From Nectonema munidae (Eukaryota > Nematomorpha > Nectonematoida > Nectonematidae): DNA of 64,000 bases. The notes beneath the pieces are model-generated. The model was not told the origin of the DNA. It saw only the letters and a program-made list of their open reading frames with translations, and did not search any database. A program made the translations under genes and the position numbers. The DNA lies in the NCBI GenBank assembly GCA_030549495.1, contig JAUIRK010000902.1, forward strand, positions 405,001 to 469,000, given 5' to 3'. Below, piece by piece: positions 1-11,608 of this stretch (position 1 is the first letter of the stretch; each line of letters starts with the position of its first letter).

Positions 1-162
1 ATTATAATTGCGCCCCGCAATTCTTAACATCGGCTCTGAGATTGATGACCATTTTTTTAATTGCTCCCGAGTAAGCGGACATTTCTGTTTTTTGTGGACT
101 GTTTACCTTAATGTTTTAACTGTTTTGGGATCATATGAAGAACAACCAACCCAACAATTTTG

Positions 163-1075
163 GGGTGGCTATTCTTCAGAAGAGAGATTTTAGGGTGGCT
201 ATTCTTCAGTTGAGTTTTATATTTATTTAAACTTTGAAATGTGTATTGTATAATTAAATCGAGCGTATACTAAACAAATTGTTTTTAATCGGATTACACT
301 GATACTGATTTCCTGAAAACATACTACCGTATATACCCATGTAATGTTCGATATTTGAAGACCAATTTTATGGCCTAAAATTTAGAGGTCGACCATTACA
401 TGGGGTATAGTTTTCGAATTTCTTTTTTCAAATTCCAATTTTCTTAGCTTCCTTCAGGGCAAAAATTCTTATAGCTCCCTGTGATATTACATTGCTAATA
501 GTTATTACCGGTAAAGGTCAATCTTAGACTAGGCTACGGTACCGACTCTTTGTTTTTTTATGAAATTTAGGCATAATGCCAAGCACTGAATGTTAACATA
601 GCCTAGGCTTGGGCTATTGTTAGAATCAAGACTCGAACATTACATGGAGTATATGTTAAAATCCAAAAATATGCAGTTAAAAATGGGGGTCGACCATTTC
701 ATGGGGTAGAACATTACACGGGTATATACGGTATATATAATCACTAGTATATATTTAATCTTATAACACTGTATAATCTTGAAACAATATCCTATTTTGC
801 AAGTCAGCTATATAATATTATAGATGTATACTTATTGTTTATTTTTTTAATTCTTCTCACATGAATTTTCAAGATTTTATTTTGCCTTTACTAAATCAAA
901 ATTATAATATTTTAGTTTTTACTAAATAAATTTTTTTAATTTTGCTTCAGTGGTATATTCTGTATAATATTATTGGAAAACTATTTGGGGTGGTGGTCCT
1001 TCAAAAGGGTCATGCGGGGTAGTTGTCCCCCAATCGCAACTTGCTACTAAAATTGTGGTCGTTATTCTTCATCTG
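163..1075. repeat. Possible repeat with GTGGCTATTCTTC-like motifs at both sides
   Basis: The motif GGGTGGCTATTCTTCAG occurs twice at 163-210. Related motifs, GGGGTGGTGGTCCTTC and GTGGTCGTTATTCTTC, occur at 987-1075. All are in the same orientation, so they are not clear terminal inverted repeats. They could be subterminal motifs of an old DNA element, into which the MITE at 327-731 has inserted. No target duplication was found. Confidence 0.25.
327..731. mobile_element. MITE with CCGTATATACCC termini and TA target site
   Basis: Both ends show the inverted repeat CCGTATATACCCATGTAATG (right end with one mismatch, CCCGTGTAATG). The element is flanked by TA at 325-326 and 732-733, as in Tc1/mariner and pogo-type elements. 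A subterminal motif, GTCGACCATTACATGGGG, occurs near 387-412 and again, with a change, near 688-708. At 405 bp with no coding potential, it is non-autonomous. The parent family was not seen in the window. Confidence 0.7.
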
Positions 1076-1211
1076 TTTTATATTAATCTTTCGATTGTGT
1101 ATCTTTTCTTAATAATAATAATAATGATTTTTTAATGTTTTTCAAATAATTAATTTATGTTACTTAAACCAGGAGAATCAAGATGTACTTACTTTGAGTA
1201 AATGGCCCAGA

Positions 1212-1266
1212 TACTCATATATTTTTTAGAATTGTACTCGCCGTTGAAAAAGTTTGCACACCCCTG
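1212..1266 (-). mobile_element. hAT-like terminus (solo end)
   Basis: Read on the minus strand from 1266, the sequence begins CAGGGGTGTGCAAACTTTTT. This matches the common hAT (Charlie-like) terminal form CAGGGGTGTGCAAAC. No matching second end or 8-bp duplication was located, so this is a solo or truncated end. Confidence 0.4.
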
Positions 1267-1545
1267 GTTAAAGTCTATTTTTTCTTCATAAGAACGGTTA
1301 CACTTTAGTGAGTGAAGATTCACTTTGAGCTATGAAGCTTTAAACTTCCTCATCTCTTTTATAAATTGTTTCCTGGCGTTGTGATATTGGCGTAGATTAC
1401 ACTTTGGGGAGTGAGAAAAGTGACAGAGAAATTGTAACACAAGGGAAGATAGGCCAGCTAGAGAGAGAGAAGGCGGCTTATGCACAAAGAACTTACTTCA
1501 GAGATTTTCCGACTTCAGAGATTCTCCGTCTACGTGATTGTAGCG

Positions 1546-1790
1546 TGCTACGATTAAAAAAGGCCGCAAGATCAAAGTGTTAGAGAGAGCCCATTGATTT
1601 TACCAAGCGTGCTACGATTGGTAAACGGAGAAGCATTGAATGTGGAGAAGAATTGAACATTTTTCTTTCTTTTTGATCTTGCCGCATTTGTTGCATATGG
1701 TTTGCTTTCTACGCAAGAAGCATTTATTTTCCTCATCACTTCACTGCCACACATCGCATAATCACTTCTCACATCACATTTTCACACTTA
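1546..1790. repeat. MULE-related terminal sequence, partly repeated at 1835-1945 and 20806-20875
   Basis: The stretch GATCAAAGTGTTAGAGAGAG followed by CCCATTGATT at 1570-1600 recurs at 20815-20845. The stretch from about 1650 to 1757 (GATCTTGCCGCATTTG, then an AAGCATTTATTTTCCTC block) is repeated with small changes at 1840-1945, just inside the left end of the first MULE. The same GATC(T/G)TGCCGC core appears in the long terminal repeats of the second MULE family at 5035, 7990, 8165 and 12985. These look like solo or degraded ends of related elements. Confidence 0.5.
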
Positions 1791-1795
1791 TTCAC

Positions 1796-4700
1796 AATAA
1801 TTAGTGTGGAAGGGGAAAGGCAGACAATTTTTAAGTGTCTGAACTGAACATTTTTCTTTTTTTTGATTTTGCCGCATTTGAAGCATATGGTTTGCTACTA
1901 ATAAAAGAAGCATTTATTTTCCTCATCACTTCACTACCACACATGTTTTACTATACCTCACTTTTCACTATCATTATTTTCATAACTCTTTATTGCTTTA
2001 TAATTATTTTTTTTCTTGCTTTATTTTTTTCTTTCTTAATTTGTTTCATTTGAAGATGCTTATTGAAGGTTACTTATATTTAAAAAAAAAAGAGTTTTTT
2101 AGTACTTTACATTATTATTGTACAAGACCATCGTGTCCAGGTAAACTTTTTTATTTCAAGCTAATTTTTGAAGCTATTTTTATATTAACTTTAAAAAAAT
2201 TTTCATATTTACTCTAGCACTAATTAAATAAATAGTTTTTTGATTTTTTATAAATTGAGTTTTTTTAAATTCTATTTGAATACATGCTTAGAATTACGTT
2301 TAGAACAGTTTGAAAGTTTAATATAACTATTTTTACATCTGAAAACGTTAGATACTTTGCAATTAAACAATTTTTTTTATAAACTCAATAAAACATATGA
2401 TAGTTTTTTTATTAAAATGTTAAAAAATAATTAATTTTTTTTTAAATAATGTAATCTTACTTTATAAATAATAATTATTAGATAGATTGGTTTTTTGCTT
2501 ATTTAAATTTTATTTTTCTAATTTTTTTGTATTTTTACTTCTAAAAATTATAGGTTTATGAGAGTAGTGATCAATAACACATTGTTATTATATAAGTTTT
2601 ATTATGAGGGATTTTTTAAATTTATTACAAATTTTAGGAAGAATTATCTACAAAAAAATGCAGCCATGACACCACTCAAAATTGTATCACACAATCATGA
2701 TAAAATAAATGAAAGAGTGGCTGAATTCAATAGAAAAATCAAAGATCAGGCAGAAAACTCTATGAAAGCAACCAGCCTTATTTATCAGTAATTTTTTGAA
2801 GAAATATAACTTTTAATTAAAAAAATTTTTTTAGAGATAACTTGTCAATCTTAACTCAGGATGATAGAGAAAGTACATCATCAAGACAAACAATTCTCCG
2901 AAGAATTCGATACAATAAAAAAAGATTAAATCCCCCAAAATTGATTACCTTTACAATCCCCGAAAAATACCAAACAATAAATGGGGTACCATTTTTACAA
3001 CTGGACAAATATGTTCCATCAAATAAAAGGCTCATAGTATTTCATGGCAAAATTTTTAATTATTTAAATCAAGTTACAACAATCGAAAATATTTATATTG
3101 ATGGTACTTTCAAAAAATCACCTGACATGTTTCTTCAAATCGTAACAATTCATGCTTTCCACAATAAAGTACAGCTACCTATTTTGTATTCACTGGCTTG
3201 TGATAAAAAAGAAGAAACTTACAGGTTTTATTTATCATTTCTAATTTTTTGGTTTAACATTGTTGCATTTTATTTAAGAGAAATTTATAAAGTTTTAAAG
3301 TTACATGTTAATGTTTCTCAAGTAAAGACTATTACATCCGATTATGAAAGTGCTATTTTATCTGCTAATAAAAAAGTTTTTTTACATAAAATTTTTACTA
3401 AAACTATAATATAAATTTTTTTTTTAGGAATTTCCAAATGCACAATTTACAGGCTGCTATTTTCATTTTTCCCAAAGTATTTATAGAAAAGTCAAAGCCT
3501 TAGGTTATGGAAGATTATACTCAACAAGCGAATCATTTCGCAAGTGTATCAAATTTTTACTTGCTCTTGCTTTTCTTCCACTTTTTATTTTAATTCATAT
3601 TATATGTTCAGATATTTTTTTTAACTATACAAGAATAATTTTTTTAATTTTATTTATAATTGTAATCTTTATATATTTTTTTAAATTTTAGGTTAAAGTA
3701 GTGTATAGAAAAATCAAAAGTTTAATGAATGTTTTTAATATCGAAGAATTTTTCCTATATTTTGAAACCACGTGGTTTAATTTAAATGATTTGAAAAGTT
3801 GGAACGTGTATAAAAGGAAAGTGAGAACTAATAACCACTGTGAAGGTTTTCACAACAGGTTGAATAAATTTTGATTTGTTTTAGATTTTTACTTTTATCT
3901 TTAAAATTTTTAGTATGAAATCTTGCTTACCTCAAGAAAGAACAAATGTTTGGGAAGTTTTTTCCTTTTTTATAAATTGTGAAGAAAAATTGTGGAAAGA
4001 TATGACAGAAATTGAAGCTGTTGACTCTGGATATTGTGGGAGTGGCGGAAGTAAGAAAAAAAAGAGGAAAAAGAAAAGCAACTTGAGAGAATATATGAAG
4101 AATACAATGATGACAAAAATGTGTATCTTTTTCTCAACAGAATTTCTTCATATGTTTGTCCGGCTAAAAATCTTGATTTGGAAGAAATTCAAGATACATA
4201 TATTTTAGATTTTTCTATTTTAAATAGAAGACCTAGCTTTAGAATGTCAACTATTTTAAACTAATACTATTTTATATTTATGTTTATATCTATTATATTT
4301 TTGTTTTTTTATGTTATATTATGTTTTATATTCGTGTTTATATTTATATTTTTTTATTAAAATAAAATAATTTTTTTACATTTTTTAGCTAAACAAATAC
4401 TTTTTATAATATTATTTTAAAAAAATGAAAAATTAGTATAAAATATTTTAATTTATTTTTTAAAAAAACAAACTAATTATTTTTTAAAATATTTATAACC
4501 TATATTCAATATATAGGTTGAAATGAATTTAAAACTATTTATGTTAAAGGAAAAAAGTTTAACCAAAAAATAACAAAAATTTGTTTTTTGGCAACTGGCG
4601 TTTAGTGAGTTTTTTAACTTAAGTCCTTTTACTTTTGTTTCATAGACATAACATGATAAAATAAAATAAAATAAAAATTAAATACTTGAAAACACTACAA

Positions 4701-4887
4701 TATTGGTAATATAATTAACTAAAACAAGTATATAAAATTTTTTCAATTAAAATTATTCTCAAAATTAAATATTTTAATCATACGGTAAAAAATATAAATA
4801 TTAGTTTATTTACTAAATAATTATTTCTAAAAGTAATTAGTGTTCAACTTAAAAATTGTCTGCCTTTCCCCTTCCACACTAATTATT
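1796..4887 (+). mobile_element. MULE DNA transposon, FLYWCH-bearing (Phantom-like), nearly whole
   Basis: The ends at 1796-1835 and 4848-4887 are inverted copies of about 40 bp containing GTGTGGAAGGGGAAAGGCAG. They enclose a transposase gene at 2056-4264. The 3.1-kb length fits an autonomous animal MULE. No 8-10 bp target duplication is visible outside the ends, so the edges may have been rearranged. The flanking AT-rich noncoding parts (1850-2050, 4270-4845) hold nothing else I recognise. The family call rests on the gene, with its FLYWCH finger and MULE DDE motifs. Confidence 0.8.
2056..4264 (+). pseudogene. MULE transposase with FLYWCH zinc finger, seven exons, lightly damaged
   Basis: This is a transposase for excision and insertion of the enclosing MULE. 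Exons read from the sequence are 2056-2140, 2664-2787, 2835-3224, 3279-3375, 3428 to about 3590, 3692-3858 and 3914-4264. Most introns are only 47-55 bp with GT/AG ends, and phases agree. The FLYWCH finger is split over exons 1-2 (YYCTRPSCPG, then VSHNHDK). The MULE core follows: YIDGTFKKSP (first Asp), TSDYESAI (second Asp), GCYFHFSQSIYRK (C..H motif) and NNHCEGFHN (catalytic Glu). Damage: no clear donor after exon 5, where the related copy at 50545 has GTAAAA, and a one-base frame shift in the A-rich run near 4055-4075. Beyond the shift the C-terminus (NVYLFLNRIS) matches the copy at 16302. This is the best-preserved MULE gene in the window. Confidence 0.75.
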
Positions 4888-4904
4888 TTGTAGCTTTTCA
4901 ACAC

Positions 4905-4990
4905 AATATAATATTTATCACAATATTTTCAACACAATATAATATACAAAAACATAATTCATTACAACATAATATAATATTTATCATTCT
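4905..4990. repeat. Short AT-rich tandem repeat
   Basis: The phrase AACACAATATAATATTTATC and close variants occur three to four times in about 85 bp, between the end of the first MULE and the palindrome. No coding potential. Confidence 0.6.
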
Positions 4991-5034
4991 GTGATAGTGA
5001 AGAAAATGAGTGAATAATAAGTGATGTAAGTTGC

Positions 5035-8000
5035 CGTGCCGCTTTCACACTACCACTCGATTTCTTGCCACATGATAGTATTATTTTTCTCATCACTTTT
5101 CACTCGTTTCTTTCGCAACTAATATTTTCCTTATCACTCCTCTCTCGTGTCTCTCGCAACTATTATTTTTCTCATCACTTCTTCTATATCTAGCGGCATC
5201 ACAAACCATTCAGCAAACACAAATGCACAAACTCACTTTTATAAACATTTATAATTCACATTTTTAACTTGATTCTACGCAAATCATATTATTTTTAGAT
5301 ATACTCATAAATATTAGATATATTTTAAGATATACTATTAAATTTATAGATTTAGTTGTAAAATATTTTTTAAATATACCTGAAAATGTTTCATGAAGGG
5401 TTTAAGTATTACAAAAGAAGGGAAGATAGTGGTCAGATTGCTATTACTGCAGTAAAAGTTCTTGTTGTCCTGGTGAGAGAATATTTTTTTAAGTTTGTCT
5501 GATCTTAGTAGCTTTTGCAACTATAATCATACAATACACAAATTTTAGTTTTATAACTTTATCTGGTCTACCTTTTTTGCTATCAAATTTAGCAAATATT
5601 GGCACGTGCTCGTTCATCTTGCTAATTATTTAAAAAAAGCACAAAATGATAATAATTCATGGCTATATAAACTGCACAGAATTTTTATTTCTACAATCCA
5701 TAACCGTTGTGGGAAAAAAATCTTGCCCAAGTATTCTCAAAATTTTGAAATCATAAAAAATATTTTCAAAATATCATTTTTATCTATACTCAACAAATGT
5801 TTATTTAATAATAGAACTAAGTATAAATGCGATGTTTTTTCAGTTTTAGTTGCATTTAGTTTTTTTAATTTTCTTTCAAATAAAATAAAGCAAAAATAAT
5901 ATGAATTTGAATATTTCGTATATTTTTAATCAGTTTTCCATTGATTTATAATTTATTTTTAAATAGAAGATATTGTTTAAAAAAAATTTATTTTGTGCTT
6001 TTCGTATTATACAAAATTTTATTAAAGTTAAAATTACAAAGTAATTATTTTTAGTTTTTCCCATGATTTTATATTTTTATTATTTTTGAAAATTTTTTTA
6101 GGTAAAGTTATAGTTAGAAATGATGAATCCAATAACACTTTTCCTTTTTTGATCATAATCATGAGAAGATTAATGAGCGAGTTGAAAAGTTTGACCAAAA
6201 TATAAAACATGAAGCTAAATATTCATATAAAACAACTATTTAAATTTATCAGTATTTTTTTAACTTTTCAAAAATTTATTAAAACTTTTTTAAATTTACT
6301 TTATTCGAAAGGAAAATATAACAAATCTTACCCAAGAAGATGGAAAAAATTATACATTCAAAAAAAGCATCTTGAGAAAAATAAGATATAATAAAATAGG
6401 AACAAAGCCTACAACGGATTTAAATTTTGATATACCTGAAAAATATACATCAGCAAATCGCCTTAATTTTTTTGCAACTGGATGCTTTTACAGAGCAAAA
6501 CAAAAGATTAATCATTTTTCATGAAAAGATATTGGAACATTTAGTTCAAAACCGCTCATGTTTCTGAAATATATATAGATGGAACTTTTAAAAAAGCGCC
6601 ACTTTTATTCTACCAAATAATATCCATACACGCATTTCTTAACGATACACAAGTTGTTTTATTCTACCTTAATTAAAAATCCAAAGCCTTACCACCATAT
6701 TAAGAATAGATTATGTTCAAAACTTATGGTTATGAGTAACAATGTTATGCGGACAAACAAAGAAATGATCTGATCACCATGAGTAAAATCATACAAATGC
6801 AAACAAAAAGATTTATCGTATTTAGTTGGTGATGTATTTTGTATCTTTTTGTGTTTACTTATACTCTTTGTATTAATTTCAAGTTGATCATATTAAAGAA
6901 TGAAACTAGTGAATGTTGAAAAAATTAGAATATAATATAAAAGTAAATTTTGCTCTATAACGTTCAGTAAAAAATATGCAATAAGCAACACTATAAGAAA
7001 TTTTTTTATTCTCGAGAATTACAAAAATTTGTCATAAACAGTATCGTAATCATTTAAATATCCCAATTTTATTGTACCTGAATTTTAGCTGCATACTAAT
7101 AAAATGAATTGTACCATTCATTGAGTTATAATTAAACTAATAGCGCTACCTATATTATTAGTTCTATTATTAAATAAACATTTGTTGAGTATAGATAAAA
7201 ATGATAATTTTGAAAATATTTTTTATGATTTCAAAATTTTGAGAATACTTGGGCAAGATTTTTTCCCACAACGGTTATGGATTGTAGAAATAAAAATTCT
7301 GTGCAGTTTATATAGCCATGAATTATTATCATTTTGTGCTTTTTTTTAAATAATTAGCAAGATGAACGAGCACGTGCCAATATTTGCTAAATTTGATAGC
7401 GAAAAAGGTAGACCAGATAAAGTTATAAAACTAAAATTTGTGTATTGTATGATTATAGTTGCAAAAGCTACTAAGATCAGACAAACTTAAAAAAATATTC
7501 TCTCACCAGGAGAACTAGAACTTTTAATGCAGTAATAGCAATCTGATCACTATCTTCCCTTCTTTTGTAATACTTAAATCCTTCATGAAACATTTTCAGG
7601 TATATTTAAAAAATATTTTACAACTAAATCTATAAATTTAATAGTATATCTTAAAATATATCTAATATTTATGAGTATATCTAAAAATAATATGATTTGC
7701 GTAGAATCAAGTTAAAAATGTGAATTATAAATGTTTATAAAAGTGAGTTTGTGCATTTGTGTTTGCTGAATGGTTTGTGCATTTGTGTTTGCTGAATGGT
7801 TTGTGCATTTGTGTTTGCTGAATGGTTTGTGATGCCGCTAGATATAGAAGAAGTGATGAGATGAGAAAAATAATAGTTGCGAGAGACACGAGAGAGAAGT
7901 GATAAGGAAAATATTAGTTGCGAAAGAAACGAGTGAAAAGTGATGAGAAAAATAATACTATCATGTGGCAAGAAATCGACTGGTAGTGTGAAAGCGGCAC

Positions 8001-8070
8001 GATCAAAAGAAAGAAAAATGTATAATTCATCACTATATCTCATCCATCTCCTAATGTGGATGGCGAGAAA
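5035..8070 (+). mobile_element. Second MULE family, left copy, with about 0.8-0.9 kb terminal inverted repeats
   Basis: The terminal repeats are 5035-5820 and 7159-8070, inverted and nearly identical, and both end inwards at AATAGAACTAA. The outer edge at 8020-8070 carries the GTGGATGGCGAGAAATGTCC end; the corresponding outer 80 bp is missing on the left side, so that end is truncated. The interior holds the front half of a MULE transposase gene and then about 490 bp of noncoding DNA. Long terminal repeats with a cut-down gene give it a foldback-like form. It is non-autonomous as seen. Confidence 0.75.
5387..6668 (+). pseudogene. Front half of a MULE transposase, left arm
   Basis: Homologous in order and exon form to the gene at 2056. 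A FLYWCH front exon (FHEGFKYYKRRE, then a Cys-rich YYCSKSSCC in a shifted frame) ends at a GTGAGA donor near 5472. The second part, with HNHEKINERV and a basic helix, lies at about 6140-6230. The third part, RKIRYNKIGTKPTTDL, DIPEKYTSAN and EIYIDGTFKKAP, lies at about 6330-6600. The match stops soon after the first catalytic Asp motif (HAFLNDTQVV). The second Asp and the Glu are absent, so the gene is deleted at its 3' side as well as carrying several frame breaks. It cannot encode a working enzyme. Confidence 0.75.
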
Positions 8071-9676
8071 TGTCCCTTGGCGAGGAATGTCCTACAACCT
8101 TCTCGCCATCCACATTAGGAGATGGATGAGATATAGTGATGAATTATACATTTCTCTTTCTTTTGATCGTGCCGCTTTCACACTACCACTCGATTTCTTG
8201 CCACATGATAGTATTATTTTTCTCATCACTTCTCACTCGTTTCTTTCGCAACTAATATTTTCCTTATCACTCCTCTCTCGTGTCTCTCGCAACTATTATT
8301 TTTCTCATCACTTCTTCTATATCTAGCGGCATCACAAATCATTCAGCAAACACAAATGCACAAACTCACTTTTATAAACATTTATAATTCACATTTTTAA
8401 CTTGATTCTACGCAAATCATATTATTTTTAGATATACTCATAAATATTAGATATATTTTAAGATATACTATTAAATTTATAGATTTAGTTGTAAAATATT
8501 TTTTAAATATACCTGAAAATGTTTCATGAAGGATTTAAGTATTACAAAAGAAGGGAAATAGTGATCAGATTGCTATTACTGCAGTAAAAGTTCTAGTTGT
8601 CCTGGTGAGAGAATATTTTTTTAAGTTTGTCTGATCTTAGTAGCTTTTGCAACTATAATCATACAATACACAAATTTTAGTTTTATAACTTTATCTGGTC
8701 TACCTTTTTCGCTATCAAATTTAGCAAATATTGGCACGTGCTCGTTCATCTTGCTAATTATTTAAAAAAAAAAGCACAAAATGATAATAATTCATGGCTA
8801 TATAAACTGCACAGAATTTTTATTTCTACAATCCATAACCGTTGTGGGAAAAAATCTTGCCCAAGTATTCTCAAAATTTTGAAATCATAAAAAATATTTT
8901 CAAAATATCATTTTTATCTATACTCAACAAATGTTTATTTAATAATAGAACTAATAATATAGGTAGCGCTATTAGTTTAATTATAACTCAATGAATGGTA
9001 CAATTCATTTTATTAGTATGCAGCTAAAATTCAGGTACAATAAAATTGGCATATTTAAATGATTACGATACTGTTTATGACAAATTTTTGTAATTCTCGA
9101 GAATAAAAAAATTTCTTATAGTGTTGCTTATTGAATATTTTTTACTGAACGTTATAGAGCAAAATTTACTTTTATATTATATTCTAATTTTTTCAACATT
9201 CACTAGTTTCATTCTTTAATATGATCAACTTGAAATTAATTCAAAGAGTATAAGTAAACACAAAAAGATACAAAATGCATCACCAACTAAATACGATAAA
9301 TCTTTTTGTTTGCATTTGTATGATTTTACTCATGGTGATCAGATCATTTCTTTGTTTGTCCGCATAACATTGTTACTCATAACCATAAGTTTTGAACATA
9401 ATCTATTCTTAATATGGTGGTAAGGCTTTGGATTTTTAATTAAGGTAGAATAAAACAACTTGTGTATCGTTAAGAAATGGGTGTATGGATATTATTTGGT
9501 AGAATAAATTGGCGCTTTTTTAAAAGTTCCATCTATATATATTTCAGAAACATGAGCGGTTTGAACTAAATGTTCCAATATCTTTTCATGAAAAATGATT
9601 AATCTTTTGTTTTGCTCTGTAAAAGCATCCAGTTGAAAAAAATTAAGGCGATTTGCTGATGTATATTTTTCAGGTA

Positions 9677-11608
9677 CAGTAAAATCTCGCTATTATGCCA
9701 CCCTTCGGGGCCGACCAAAAGTGGCATAGTAGCGAGAGTGGCATAGTAGCGAGGGTTTTGTAAAAATAGCCTTATTTTTTCAAATAAAATCACATTTATT
9801 AAAAAACAGTTTTATTTTTTTATATATTTGTGTCCTATTCCAAAGCTCTCAAAAATGGTTGTCTGACGCATTTTCATATGGCGGATCTCAAGCATTTCTT
9901 GATCTAAACAATCGCACGCTTGCATCACTTTGAGCTTTACGCTACAATGCTGCATAAATTTTCGAACAGTCCTCCACGCTCTTTGGGCTTCTTGGAATTG
10001 AACCACTTCCTCTTCGATAGTTTCCTTGTCGTCTTCGCTTTCAATTTGTTCCTTGCTTTTCAGCACTTCCTCAGCAATCTCCTCTAGCAGAAGAGAGCCA
10101 CTAGTTGCGAGACGCTCGTCAGCATTGAGAAAGTCAGTTAGCTCAATCTCCTCGTTATTGTGCATCTTTTCCTCAGTAGGCAAAGCATTCCAAATCTCGA
10201 GCAACTCTTCATCTTTTGGCTCAATCTGATCAATTTCTTCTTCCACAAACTTAGCTTTTACAAAACAGTTTTTGATGACCGATTTGTTAACCTGCTCTCA
10301 AGCATACCGGGCAACGTGTAGAGCATCAAGCAACGTGAACTTAAACTCTCTTTCCTCGTCTATGGCTTCAAGCCTGCGAGAGAGCAAAAGTTTCTTGTAG
10401 TGGCGTTTGAGACTCTCTATAACCCCCTGATCCATTGGTTGCGAGATTGATGTTGTGTTAGGAGGAAAAAATAGCAGCTTTATATTGTCGAACTGGAGAT
10501 CAGATGGGTGGCCACAGAAGTTATCGAGACAAAGCAGCACTTTGCGTCCCTGCTTGACGAGTCGCTCGTTCCACTCACGCAATGTTTCTTCGAAGAGCTC
10601 CGCCGTCATCCACGCTTTCGAATTTGCCTTGTATGTCACCGGAATTTTTTTGTTTTTGAAGGCACGCGGTTTCTTTGAATTGCCAATCACCAGAAGAGGA
10701 AGCTTTTCGTTGCCGCTCATGTTTGCTCCAACCAGAAGAGTGATTCTTTGCTTACTTTTTTTACCTCCAGTGCACCGCTCTCCTCTGAAAGCCATGGTCT
10801 TGTTTGGTAGCAGCTGCCAGAAGAGTCCAGTTTCGTCTAGATTGAAGACGTCTTCTGCAGAAAATTGTGCAAGCAAAGGTCGGAGAACCTGTTGTTGCCA
10901 CTCAAAAAGAGATTGCAAATTTACCGCTCCTGCTTCTCCTTGTATTGTTTTAAAAGTAATGCCGTGACGCTTTTTGAAATTGTCCAGCCAACCGTCGCTT
11001 GCCATGAATCCCGGAATGTGCATTATCTCGGCCAGTTTCATTGCCTTTTCTTTGACCAGACTTCCACTGACAGGCAGATTGTGTCCTCTCGCTTGCTTCA
11101 GCCACATGAGCACCCCTTCATCGAGATTTGGATCGTGAGCCTGCGTCAACTTAACGCGTTTCGATGAAAATCCAGTTTTGATTGCAGCCTCGATTGCATC
11201 CTTTTTGCTGAGAATGCTTTTTACCGTAGTTCTCTTCACTTCAATACCCCATTTCTTGCTTATTTCTCTGGCCAGCTTGGACTGATTAGGCTCATTTTTT
11301 TCGGCATCAATAATTTCTTTTTTCTGCTTTAGAGTGAAATCGGTTCGCTTGCGTTTTATATCTGACATGTTAATTTTTTACGCAAATAAAAACAATAAAT
11401 CTAAAAAAATATATTCATTAATTTTGTAAAAAAAAGTTGAGAAATATAATTAAAAAACGCAACACACAAATAAATAGTGGCATAATAGCGAGATTAGGTG
11501 GTGGCATAGTAAGTTTATTTTCTACTGAATTTTGTCCGGACCGAGTGAAAGTGGCATAGTAGCGAGAGTGGCATAGTACCGAGGGGGCATAGTAGCGAGA
11601 TTCTACTG
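9677..11608 (-). mobile_element. Tigger/pogo DNA transposon, nearly intact
   Basis: Terminal inverted repeats CAGTAAAATCTCGCTA and, on the other strand, CAGTAGAATCTCGCTA are flanked by TA at 9675-9676 and 11609-11610, the usual pogo/Tigger target. Subterminal copies of GTGGCATAGTAGCGAGA lie just inside both ends (9720-9755 and 11550-11590) and are likely transposase-binding repeats. The 1932-bp length and single long gene fit an autonomous Tigger. Sequence flanking the TA on both sides rejoins the MULE arm exactly, so this is a clean, relatively young insertion. Confidence 0.92.
9812..11368 (-). CDS. Tigger/pogo transposase (CENP-B type) with one in-frame TGA
   Basis: Reads as 518 residues from ATG at 11368 to the stop at 9812, interrupted only by TGA at 10298-10300, after residue 356. 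The N-terminal helix-turn-helix is CENP-B/psq-like (FTLKQKKEIIDAEKN). A second HTH (CENP-B DNA-binding type) lies at about residues 70-135. The DDE_1 catalytic part has NLDETGLFWQ, LCLDNFCGHP and QPMDQGVIESLKRHY, so all three acidic residues are present. After the TGA the frame stays open with NKSVIKNCFVKAKF, the usual Tigger continuation. A Trp (TGG) is typical at the TGA site, so one G-to-A change would explain it. The acidic C-terminal tail is also typical. Codon use looks less AT-biased than the surroundings. The stop makes it formally a pseudogene unless read through or a consensus error. Confidence 0.88.

Noticed and set aside
1835-2217. Two Phe/Ile/Leu-rich open frames on the plus strand
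   Set aside because: Composition of T-rich DNA; the second overlaps the real FLYWCH exon 1 in the same frame but runs into the intron.
7735-8326. Ser/Phe-rich frames on both strands at the palindrome centre
   Set aside because: They are readings of the long MULE terminal repeats and occur in every copy of it in both orientations.
10026-11167. Plus-strand open frames over the Tigger gene
   Set aside because: Antisense shadows of a clear transposase on the minus strand.
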